DNA of 64,000 bases from Streptomyces caelestis. Its GTDB lineage: Bacteria; Actinomycetota; Actinomycetes; Streptomycetales; Streptomycetaceae. Of the stretch, positions 35,178-42,504 are shown piece after piece (position 1 is the first letter of the stretch; each line of letters opens with the position of its first letter). Location: contig NZ_JACHNE010000001.1 of assembly GCF_014205255.1 (NCBI RefSeq), positions 806,001 through 870,000 on the forward strand, written 5' to 3'. The notes under the pieces were generated by a model that did no database searches, was not told the DNA's origin, and saw nothing but the letters and a program-made list of their open reading frames with translations. A program made the translations under genes and the position numbers.

Positions 35178-35957
35178 ATGTCGCGCGACGCCCGCTGGAA
35201 GGCGCTGCTGGAACTGCTCGTGGAGCGCGGCCGGCTGGATGTCGAGGAGGCGGCCGGGGAGCTCGGGGTGTCGGCGGCGACGATCCGCCGCGACTTCGAC
35301 CGGCTCGCCGAGCAGCAGATGCTGGTGCGCACGCGGGGTGGCGCCGTCGTGCACGGCGTGTCGTACGAACTGCCGCTGCGCTACAAGACGGCCCGGCGCG
35401 CTTCCGAGAAGCAGCGCATCGCGAAGGCGGTGGCGGAGCTGGTCGCGCCGGGTGAGGCGGTCGGGCTGACCGGCGGGACGACCACCACCGAGGTGGCGCG
35501 GGCCCTGGCCGTGCGCGGGGACCTGACGTCCGGCTCGCCCGCGCTGACCGTCGTGACGAACGCGCTGAACATCGCCAACGAGCTCGCCGTGCGGCCGCAG
35601 TTCAAGATCGTGCTGACCGGCGGGGTGGCGCGGGCCCAGTCGTACGAACTGGTCGGGCCACTCGCGGACGCGGTGCTCGGGCAGATCACCGTGGACGTGG
35701 CCGTGCTCGGCGTCGTCGCCTTCGACGTCACGCACGGGGCCGCGGCGCACGACGAGGCGGAGGCCGCTGTCAACCGGCTGCTGTGCGAACGGGCGGAGCG
35801 CGTGGTCGTGGCCGCCGACTCCAGCAAGCTGGGACAGCGGGCCTTCGCCCGGATCTGCGCTGCCGAGGCGGTGGACACGCTGGTCACGGACACGGCGGCC
35901 GACGCCGAGACGGTGCGGCGGTTCGAGGAGGCCGGGGTGCGGGTCGTCACGGTGTGA
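35178..35957 (+). CDS. DeoR-family transcriptional regulator (AgaR-like)
   Basis: This is a 259-residue regulator. The N-terminal helix-turn-helix is RWKALLELLVERGRLDVEEA, then LGVSAATIRRDFDRL. The C-terminal sensor domain has TGGTTTTEVARAL, VVTNALNIANEL and AADSSKLGQRAF. Divergent transcription from the SIS isomerase/aldolase operon suggests it represses that operon until a phosphosugar binds. The ATG at 35178 follows AGGTGGAGGTGCGG; upstream in-frame codons were not used. The mobile-element stack begins 26 bp after its stop. Confidence 0.87.
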   Translation: MSRDARWKALLELLVERGRLDVEEAAGELGVSAATIRRDFDRLAEQQMLVRTRGGAVVHGVSYELPLRYKTARRASEKQRIAKAVAELVAPGEAVGLTGGTTTTEVARALAVRGDLTSGSPALTVVTNALNIANELAVRPQFKIVLTGGVARAQSYELVGPLADAVLGQITVDVAVLGVVAFDVTHGAAAHDEAEAAVNRLLCERAERVVVAADSSKLGQRAFARICAAEAVDTLVTDTAADAETVRRFEEAGVRVVTV

Positions 35958-35983
35958 TCCTCCTTCCCCGCCCTGACGTCCTG

Positions 35984-36121
35984 GGGCGTGTCCGTAAAGT
36001 CCCGTCGTCCGCCCGGAGGGCGGGTCCTGCGGCGTCCGGTGCGTGCTCTGGGGGTGCCCCTGCTCGAAGAGCTTGGGGGTGCCGGGCGTCGCAGGGCAGG
36101 CGGGACTTTGCGGACACGCCC
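35984..36121. mobile_element. 138-bp MITE-like element with 21-bp terminal inverted repeats
   Basis: The ends are inverted repeats: GGGCGTGTCCGTAAAGTCCC at the left and, inverted with one mismatch, the same at the right (36101-36121). The interior (about 96 bp) is not coding. It is flanked by CTGG on the left and CTAG on the right, the latter shared with the adjacent IS701 element. Short non-coding size and terminal repeats fit a miniature inverted-repeat element mobilised by another IS. No parent transposase was seen in the window. Confidence 0.7.
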
Positions 36122-36124
36122 TAG

Positions 36125-37541
36125 TAGTGCTTCGTTAGGTTCTGGGCTGTCTGCGGCGGCTGCGCGGGGTGGGTAGGGGGCGTCCGCAGGTGGTGCATTC
36201 ACCGGCCCAGCACCTCAGCAGGTCCTGGAGGAGGTCGAGGACCTGGTAGAGGGTCAGGCCGGTGTGCGGACTTTTGGGTCGAGCCGCCGGAGGGTGAGGA
36301 ATGCCTGGGCGGCGGTGACGAGGGTGACGTGGTGGTGCCAGCCGCGCCAGGTGCGGCCCTCGAAGTGGTCCAGTCCCAGGCCGTGCTTGAGTTCGCGGTA
36401 GTCGTGCTCGATCCGCCAGCGCATCTTCGCCCACCGCACCATGTCGGCGACCGGGGTGGTGGCGGGCAGGTTCGATATCCAGTAGCCGGTCGGAGTGCCC
36501 TGGCCGTCCGGCCATTCGACCAGGAGCGTCTGGGTGGGCAGGACGCCGTCCCACCGGTTGCGGCCGCCGCCCGCCTCCTGAGCTGCGGCCAGGGCCTGCT
36601 TGCCCGCAGGCCGCACGGACAGGACCGCGAACCGTGAGGTCATCGCGCCCTTTCTGCCCTGGCGCCATGTCACCTCGGTGAACCGGCCGGCACCGGCCTC
36701 GGCTGCGAGGACCGAGACGGCCCGCGGTGCAGTGCGATACCGGGGCAGCGTCGGCGGCCCGAGCCCGCCGTAAGCGGGCTGGTGCGGCTCGGCATTCTCC
36801 GGGTGGGCGACTTCCTTCCCGGTCAGCGCCAGCACATAGGACAGCCCGCGCTGTTGAAGACCGAGCCGGAACGGGGTGCTGACGCCGTAGCCGGCATCGG
36901 CGACCACGACCGGCGCCTTCAGCTGCCACTCGCCGAGCGTGTCGAGCAGGCCGAGCGCCAGGCGCCACTTCTCCTGGTGCACCACCTCGTCGGGCACTCC
37001 TGCCCTGCGGCACCGCTCCGGCGTATCCGTCCACTCGCGCGGCAGATACAACTGCCAGTCCAGCGGGCAGGACGCGGTGTCGGTGGCGGCATGGACACTG
37101 ACCGCGACCTGGCAGTTCGCTCGTTTCCCGACCGCCCCGCAGTACTGCCGGGCCACCCCCACCGACGCGGTGCCGCACTTGGGAAACGACACGTCGTCCA
37201 CCACCCACACCTCGGGCGTGATCACCTCGGACAGCCGCTCGGCGATCCGCCGCCGCACCGGCAGCGGATCCCACGGCGACTGGTTCACGAACTGCTGCAG
37301 GGCCTGCATGTTCCCGTCCGGCAGCCGCTCGGCCATCGGCTGGATCGATTTCCGCCGGCCGTCCAGCATCAGACCACGCAGATAACACGCACCCCATCGC
37401 CGCTGATCCCGCCGCGGCAGCGAGGCGAACGCATCGGCAACGAACTCCGCTAACTCACCCCGGAGCCGTTCCACCTCCCCCAACCTCATACCAGAACGAT
37501 GCCCACCACCAGGGAAGATCACACAACGTAACGAAGCACTA
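36125..37541 (-). mobile_element. IS701-family insertion sequence, 1417 bp
   Basis: The ends read TAGTGCTTCGTTAGGTT at the left and, inverted, TAGTGCTTCGTTACGTT at the right, with CTAG directly outside each end (36121-36124 and 37542-37545). CTAG is the type of 4-bp target duplication described for IS701-family elements. The element holds one transposase gene on the minus strand. It looks complete, so it may be mobile. Confidence 0.82.
36254..37489 (-). CDS. IS701-family transposase
   Basis: This is a 411-residue DDE transposase that excises and inserts its element. The catalytic acids are identifiable: Asp in WVVDDVSFPKCG, Asp in VVVADAGYG, and Glu in RWRIEHDYRELKHGLGLDHF. The ATG at 37489 (MRLGEVERL) is preferred; a GTG at 37522 would add 11 residues without a ribosome binding site. 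The gene is intact. It ends 129 bp before the left inverted repeat, which leaves a short non-coding tail inside the element. Confidence 0.88.
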   Translation of the reverse strand: MRLGEVERLRGELAEFVADAFASLPRRDQRRWGACYLRGLMLDGRRKSIQPMAERLPDGNMQALQQFVNQSPWDPLPVRRRIAERLSEVITPEVWVVDDVSFPKCGTASVGVARQYCGAVGKRANCQVAVSVHAATDTASCPLDWQLYLPREWTDTPERCRRAGVPDEVVHQEKWRLALGLLDTLGEWQLKAPVVVADAGYGVSTPFRLGLQQRGLSYVLALTGKEVAHPENAEPHQPAYGGLGPPTLPRYRTAPRAVSVLAAEAGAGRFTEVTWRQGRKGAMTSRFAVLSVRPAGKQALAAAQEAGGGRNRWDGVLPTQTLLVEWPDGQGTPTGYWISNLPATTPVADMVRWAKMRWRIEHDYRELKHGLGLDHFEGRTWRGWHHHVTLVTAAQAFLTLRRLDPKVRTPA

Positions 37542-37568
37542 CTAGAAGGCTGATGAAGATCTTGGTGA

Positions 37569-37598
37569 GGGCTGTCCGGCCGTCGGGCCGGACAGCCC
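37569..37598 (-). terminator. Hairpin downstream of the IS1182 transposase
   Basis: GGGCTGTCCGGCC and GGCCGGACAGCCC form a perfect 13-bp stem with a 4-base loop, 5 bp after the transposase stop codon. There is no U-run, as is common for Streptomyces terminators. Confidence 0.6.
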
Positions 37599-37603
37599 TC
37601 CGG

Positions 37604-39184
37604 TCATGTACCGGCCGGTGCGATGTGCCAGGTGCCACTGGTGTGGGTGAGTCCGAGGTTGATCAGTCGGCGGAGGTTGAGTGCGGCGGCTCGGGTGTGG
37701 AGCCAGGTGTCGTTCTTGATGGTGCCGCGGTAGCGCAGGCGCCGGTTGCCGTGGTGGACGAGCCAGGCGACGGCGCGTTCGACCGGGGGCCGCCAGCGGC
37801 GGTAGTCGGCCTGCCAGCCGGGGTCGGTTGCGGCCTGGTGGCGGGCTGCTGTCTGGATGTTGTGATGGGGCCGGATGGTCAGGATGCGTCCGGCCCTGGC
37901 TTTGGTGCACTGCTCGCGCAGGTGGCATCCGGTGCATAAGCTCCCGAAAATGGCTTTGCGTTGGTGGTGCTGCCCGCCGGGGCCGGACAGGGCCACGGTG
38001 TGTCCGGCCGGGCAGGTCACGACAGCGGCTGTGGTGTCGATGGCGAAGTCGTCGAGGGTGAAGCCGCCGGGGACGGCAGGCCGCAGCGGGGCGGGCTTGA
38101 TGAACAGCCGGTGCCCGGCCTCGTGGAGGGCCTGGCGGACATCACCACTGGAGTAGGCGGTGTCGCCGAAGGCATCGAGTGGGGTGTCCTCGTCGGCAAG
38201 CAGTTCCAGGCCGACCGCGGCCTCGTGGTGCTCGGGCCCGGCGCCGGGCCGCAGAGCGACGGCGGTGTATAACCCGGTCTCGGGCTCGACGGCCAGGTGG
38301 GCCTTGAAGCCGTCCTGCTGGTGAGTGCGGGTCTTGTGGACGTGGCGTGCTTCGGGATCGATGGTGGAGACCATCCGGCCAGGGGCGGTGCCCCGGGTGA
38401 TGCGCCAGCGGCCGTCGCGGCCGTCGGAGTCCTCGGCGGGCTCGACGTCCTGGCCGGCGACCAGGGCCAGGAGGCCCACCGCGTTGGCCGCCCTTTCGCC
38501 GAGTTGCTCATCGGGCAGGTGGCCCAGCAGCCGCAGGGCATCTGTGACCAGCGCGTCGACCAGCTCGGCGCGGGCCTGCTCGTCGTTCCAGGCGATGCGG
38601 GGCTTGCCCGGGTCGGTGTAGTCGTGCGCGCTGCACTGGGCAGCGGCGACCGCGTCGGCGCCGGGGACCTCGCGGATCACCGCGCGGACGGCGGCGATGA
38701 TCTGGGTGACGGTGTCCTGGGTGGCGACCGCGTCGTCCAGCACGGTGGAGTCCAGTGCCCGGCGGTGCTTGCCCTTGAGTACGCCGGTGGCCTTCACGAC
38801 CTCGCGCACGGCCTCGAAGATCCGGTTGGGACGGGCGGAACGGGCCAGCCGACGGCGGAAGTAGGCCAGCAGCGACGGGTCGAACGCCATGTCGTGAAGG
38901 CCCAGCCCGCATCCGGCCTTCCACCGCAGGTCGCACCGCAGTTCCTGGACCGTCTCGAAATCCGACAGCCCGTGCAGGGCCTGCAAGGTGACCGCGGCGG
39001 CCAGGATCTGCGGCGGCATGCTCGGCCGTCCGTTCGCCGACGGGTACATGTCCGTGAACATCTCAGCCGGGAACAGCTCGCCACGATGCTCGGCCAGGAA
39101 CGCGAACACACTCCCCTGCGGGATCACTTCCCGGCACGTCTCCCACACGTCCGGCCCGACCATCTCGCCGACCCACTCACCCAT
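37604..39184 (-). CDS. IS1182-family transposase
   Basis: This is a 526-residue DDE transposase with the IS1182 layout. An N-terminal domain has SVFAFLAEHRGELFPAEMF and YPSANGRPSMPPQ. The first catalytic Asp is in RRALDSTVLDDAVATQD and the second in DAFGDTAYSSGDVR. A C-terminal part has a Cys-rich ribbon (SLCTGCHLREQC) and the Glu-bearing WRPPVERAVAWLV. The ATG at 39184 is used; a TTG at 39229 would extend it by 15 residues. It appears intact and so is a candidate active transposase. Confidence 0.88.
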   Translation of the reverse strand: MGEWVGEMVGPDVWETCREVIPQGSVFAFLAEHRGELFPAEMFTDMYPSANGRPSMPPQILAAAVTLQALHGLSDFETVQELRCDLRWKAGCGLGLHDMAFDPSLLAYFRRRLARSARPNRIFEAVREVVKATGVLKGKHRRALDSTVLDDAVATQDTVTQIIAAVRAVIREVPGADAVAAAQCSAHDYTDPGKPRIAWNDEQARAELVDALVTDALRLLGHLPDEQLGERAANAVGLLALVAGQDVEPAEDSDGRDGRWRITRGTAPGRMVSTIDPEARHVHKTRTHQQDGFKAHLAVEPETGLYTAVALRPGAGPEHHEAAVGLELLADEDTPLDAFGDTAYSSGDVRQALHEAGHRLFIKPAPLRPAVPGGFTLDDFAIDTTAAVVTCPAGHTVALSGPGGQHHQRKAIFGSLCTGCHLREQCTKARAGRILTIRPHHNIQTAARHQAATDPGWQADYRRWRPPVERAVAWLVHHGNRRLRYRGTIKNDTWLHTRAAALNLRRLINLGLTHTSGTWHIAPAGT

Positions 39185-39294
39185 CGCCACATGACGAGTC
39201 TGGCCCTGCCGCTGACGCGGCAGGACCAAAACCCAAGATCTTCATCAGCCTTCTAGGCTGGGGCTGAGGCACGTACCGGGCCAGGGAGGCGGTC

Positions 39295-41130
39295 ATGGGC
39301 GGACCAGCGGAGGATCACGACGTGCCGGGCGGCCGGCGGTATCTGCCGATCGCCGAGCACGGGCTGATCGGCGATCTGCGCAGTGTGGCCCTGGTGGGGA
39401 CCGGCGGCACGATCGACTGGTACTGCTGCCCGGCCTTCGACGCGCCGAGTGTGTTCGCCTCCATCCTGGACGCGGAGCGCGGTGGCTGCTTCGAGCTGGC
39501 GGCGGCGGTGCCGGCGCGGACCAAGCAGTTCTACTTCCCCGACACCAACGTCCTGATCACCCGGTTCTTCACCGAGGACGGCGTCGGTGAGGTGCAGGAT
39601 TTCATGCCGGTCGACGGCGAGTCGGCCGAGACCGAGCGGCACCGGCTGATCCGCCGGGTGGTGTGCGTACGCGGCTCGATCCCGTTCCGTACCCGCGTCG
39701 CTCCCCGGTTCGACTACGGCACCCGGCCACACACCGTCCGGATGGCCGGTGAGACGGCGATCTTCGAGGCCGAGGGGCTGGCGCTCGGACTGACCGCGAC
39801 CGTGCCGCTGGAGACCGACGGGCCGGACGTACGCGGGGACTTCAAGCTCTCCGAGGGCGAGTCGGCGGTGTTCGCACTGGACAAGGTGGGCGGCGATGTC
39901 CTGCCGCGCCGGTGTGCGCGCACGGAGGCGGAGGAGCAGTTCGCGGCGACGGTGGCGTACTGGCGGCGCTGGCTGTCCGCCTCCAAGTACCGGGGCCGCT
40001 GGCGGGAGATGGTGCACCGCTCGGCGCTGACGCTGAAGCTGCTCACCTACGCGCCGACGGGGGCGATCGTGGCCGCGCCGACCACGAGTCTGCCGGAGCG
40101 GCTCGGCGGCGAACGCAACTGGGACTACCGATACGTGTGGGTGCGCGACGCGGCCTTCTGCGTCTACGCCCTGCTGAGGCTGGGGTTCACCGGCGAGGCC
40201 GAGGCGTTCATGGACTTCGTGACCCGGCACATCAGCCCGGGCGACGGCAAGCCCTCCGGCCCCTTGCAGATCATGTACGGCATCGACGGGCGTACCGAGC
40301 TGCCCGAGACGACCCTCCACCATCTGGAGGGCCATCAGGGTTCCGCGCCGGTACGGGTCGGCAACGCGGCGGCCGACCAGCTCCAGCTCGACATCTACGG
40401 CGCGCTGATCGACTCCATCTACCTCTACGACAAGTGGGCCAAGCCGATCTCCAGCGACCAGTGGGACGACGTGTCCGCGCTGGTGGACTGGGTGTGCGAG
40501 AACTGGGACCAGCCCGACGAGGGGATCTGGGAGACCCGGGGCGGCCGGAAGAACTTCCTGTACTCGCGGCTGATGTGCTGGGTGGCGATCGAGCGGGCCA
40601 TCCGCATGGCCAACCGGCGCGGCCTGCCCGCCGACCTGCCGCGCTGGCGGGAGCACCGCGACACCATCTACCGGCGGATCATGAGCCGGGGCTGGTCAAA
40701 GGCGCGCCGGGCCTTCGTCCAGCACGAGGACGGCGACGTGCTGGACGCGGCCGTGCTGATGATGCCGCTGACGAAGTTCATCGCCCCGACCGATCCGAAG
40801 TGGCTGTCGACGCTGGACGCGCTCACCGAGGAGCTGGTCTCCGACTCGCTGGTCTACCGCTACGACCCGCAGGCCAGCCCCGACGGGCTGCGCGGCGACG
40901 AGGGCACGTTCTCCATCTGCTCGTTCTGGTACGTCGAGGCCATGGTGCACGCCGGCCGGATCGACGAGGCGCGCCTCGCCTTCGAGAAGATGCTGACGTA
41001 CGCCAACCATCTCGGCCTGTACGCCGAGGAGATCAGCCACACCGGGGAGCAGCAGGGCAACTTCCCGCAGGCGTTCACGCATCTCGCGCTGATCAGCGCG
41101 GCCTTCAACCTGGACCGGGCGCTCGGCTGA
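39295..41130 (+). CDS. Glycoside hydrolase family 15 protein (trehalase/glucoamylase type)
   Basis: This is a 611-residue cytoplasmic enzyme without a signal peptide. An N-terminal beta-sandwich (about 15-240, PIAEHGLIGDLRSVALVG) is followed by the (alpha/alpha)6 barrel. The barrel starts around LKLLTYAPTGAIVAAPTTSL and has NWDYRYVWVRDAAF, the general acid region, and the C-terminal EEISHTGEQQGNFPQAFTHL, which holds the catalytic base Glu. This type includes the mycobacterial trehalases, so trehalose or maltooligosaccharide hydrolysis is likely. GGGAGG precedes the ATG by 6 bp. The IS1182 end is only 38 bp upstream, so its native promoter may have been displaced. Confidence 0.88.
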   Translation: MGGPAEDHDVPGGRRYLPIAEHGLIGDLRSVALVGTGGTIDWYCCPAFDAPSVFASILDAERGGCFELAAAVPARTKQFYFPDTNVLITRFFTEDGVGEVQDFMPVDGESAETERHRLIRRVVCVRGSIPFRTRVAPRFDYGTRPHTVRMAGETAIFEAEGLALGLTATVPLETDGPDVRGDFKLSEGESAVFALDKVGGDVLPRRCARTEAEEQFAATVAYWRRWLSASKYRGRWREMVHRSALTLKLLTYAPTGAIVAAPTTSLPERLGGERNWDYRYVWVRDAAFCVYALLRLGFTGEAEAFMDFVTRHISPGDGKPSGPLQIMYGIDGRTELPETTLHHLEGHQGSAPVRVGNAAADQLQLDIYGALIDSIYLYDKWAKPISSDQWDDVSALVDWVCENWDQPDEGIWETRGGRKNFLYSRLMCWVAIERAIRMANRRGLPADLPRWREHRDTIYRRIMSRGWSKARRAFVQHEDGDVLDAAVLMMPLTKFIAPTDPKWLSTLDALTEELVSDSLVYRYDPQASPDGLRGDEGTFSICSFWYVEAMVHAGRIDEARLAFEKMLTYANHLGLYAEEISHTGEQQGNFPQAFTHLALISAAFNLDRALG

Positions 41131-41133
41131 CGC

Positions 41134-42093
41134 TCAGTGCCCGTGGCCGTCCTCCGCATGCCCCTCGGGGGTACCGGAACCGGCTGCCGCTCCCCCGGCC
41201 CTGACGGTGAACGCCGCCGTGTGGACCTTTCCGTCGTGCTTGAAGTCGAGGAACAGGCGGTAGGAACCGGCGCTGGGGGCCGTGGCCGTGAAGGAGATGT
41301 CCGGGCCGGGCCTGGTCTTTCCGTCGCCGGGTTCGCCGTTCGGGTGGACGTGGAGGTAGGCGAGGTCGCCGGAGCGCAGGGCGACCAGGTGGCCGTAGGC
41401 GCCGAGGTAGGGCTGGAGGTTCGTGACGGGCTCGCCGGCGCGGGAGACCTTCAGCTTCAGTTCGCTCGCCTTGCCCGGCCGCAGGGCGCCGGACAGCTTC
41501 ACCTCGTACCCGTTGGTCGTGGCCGTGGTGCTCGGTGCGGGCAGTTCCGCCGGCTGGTACGGGCCGGAGGCGGCGAGGTCCGCGCCGAGGGTGAGGTTCC
41601 GGGCGTCCTTCTTCGCCGGGGTGAAGTCGGCGAAGACGCGGTAGCCGCCCGCGCGGGGCAGGTCGACGGGGGTGCTCCAGGTGCCGTCGGCGGCGCGGGT
41701 GGGGTGCAGGTGGCGGTAGGTGACCAGGTCGCGTGAGGCCACGATGAGGTGGAGTTCCTTCTCGTGTTCGCGCTGGTAGGCGGTGACGGCGCGGCCGCCG
41801 CCGTCCCTGACCGTGAAGCGCAGGTCGGACCGCTGCCCGGCGGTGACGCTCGGCGTCTGGAGGTCGAGGGTGTAGCCGTCCTCGGAGATCTGGAGCCCGC
41901 CGGCCGGGGGCGTGTCGTGCCCGGTGTGGCCGCCGGCCTCCTCGGGCCGGGGTGAGGGCCGGGTGTGCTCTTCCTTGTGTTTCGGCGGGCTGTCGGCGAC
42001 GACGGGGTCGATGGCCTCGCCGACGCCGTAGGCCGTGCCGAAGGTCGCAGCCAGGACGGCGGCGAAGGCCGTGATCTTCAGTCCGGTGTTCAT
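41134..42093 (-). CDS. Secreted His-rich protein of the copper locus
   Basis: This is a 319-residue exported protein. An N-terminal signal sequence (about 5-27, LKITAFAAVLAATFGTAYG) is followed by a His-rich linker (HKEEHT, GGHTGHDTPP), two beta-rich domains with HLIVASRDLVTYRHLHP and YLHVHPNGEPGDG, and a GHAEDGHGH C-terminus. The clustered His residues fit metal binding outside the cell. The ATG at 42093 has AAGGAG 9 bp upstream; the alternative at 42102 lies against it. It is divergent from copZ-copA, with CsoR-type boxes between, so copper handling is likely. Confidence 0.78.
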   Translation of the reverse strand: MNTGLKITAFAAVLAATFGTAYGVGEAIDPVVADSPPKHKEEHTRPSPRPEEAGGHTGHDTPPAGGLQISEDGYTLDLQTPSVTAGQRSDLRFTVRDGGGRAVTAYQREHEKELHLIVASRDLVTYRHLHPTRAADGTWSTPVDLPRAGGYRVFADFTPAKKDARNLTLGADLAASGPYQPAELPAPSTTATTNGYEVKLSGALRPGKASELKLKVSRAGEPVTNLQPYLGAYGHLVALRSGDLAYLHVHPNGEPGDGKTRPGPDISFTATAPSAGSYRLFLDFKHDGKVHTAAFTVRAGGAAAGSGTPEGHAEDGHGH

Positions 42094-42155
42094 GGCCGAC
42101 ATCTCCTTCAGAACCGGGCCGCCCGCTCTTATGCGGGGCCTCCATGCAGCTCACC

Positions 42156-42172
42156 ATACCCCTAGGGGGTAC
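42156..42172. promoter_or_regulatory. CsoR-type copper operator, site A
   Basis: ATACCCCTAGGGGGTAC is a near-palindrome of the ATACCCC-GGGGTAT form bound by copper-sensing CsoR repressors in actinomycetes. It lies 63 bp upstream of the minus-strand His-rich gene and probably controls that gene. Confidence 0.65.
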
Positions 42173-42201
42173 CAAGTCAAGTGATGTTCGCGCTTGCATC
42201 T

Positions 42202-42220
42202 TATACCCCTTGGGGGTATA
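42202..42220. promoter_or_regulatory. CsoR-type copper operator, site B
   Basis: TATACCCCTTGGGGGTATA is a 19-bp palindrome with a one-base central imperfection. It lies 69 bp upstream of copZ and is the stronger of the two boxes. The csoR gene itself is not in this window. Confidence 0.72.
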
Positions 42221-42288
42221 CAGAAACGCAGCGAGGGAATACCCCCGCCCCGTATTCGAGAATCGCGACCGTACCCAGGAGGCACGCC

Positions 42289-42501
42289 ATGCCCGCCATC
42301 ACCTACGCCGTCTCCGGAATGTCCTGCGGCCACTGCAGGGCCACGCTGACCAAGGCCATCGGCGAGCTGGACGGCGTCAGCGGCGTCGAGGTCGACCTCG
42401 ACGCCGGGCACGTCACCGTCACCAGCGCGGGCGAGCCCGACGACGCCCTGATCGCGGAGACCGTCGACGAGGCCGGCTACGAGCTGACCGGGCGGGTGTG
42501 A
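42289..42501 (+). CDS. copZ: Copper chaperone (HMA domain)
   Basis: This is a 70-residue ferredoxin-like heavy-metal-associated protein. The CxxC motif is in GMSCGHCRATL, the acidic dipeptides EVDLDAG are typical of copper chaperones, and it ends DEAGYELTGRV. It delivers Cu(I) to the copper ATPase encoded 3 bp downstream. AGGAGG lies 6 bp before the ATG. It is transcribed from the promoter carrying the CsoR-type box B. Confidence 0.9.
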   Translation: MPAITYAVSGMSCGHCRATLTKAIGELDGVSGVEVDLDAGHVTVTSAGEPDDALIAETVDEAGYELTGRV

Positions 42502-42504
42502 GCC

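Larger units (their letters stand above)
37546..39252 (-). mobile_element. IS1182-family insertion sequence, 1707 bp
   Basis: It is bounded by perfect 20-bp inverted repeats, AAGGCTGATGAAGATCTTGG at 37546-37565 and its complement at 39233-39252, each flanked by CTAG (37542-37545 and 39253-39256). It contains one transposase gene and a terminator hairpin. Perfect ends and an intact gene suggest recent insertion, directly abutting the IS701 element. Confidence 0.85.
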
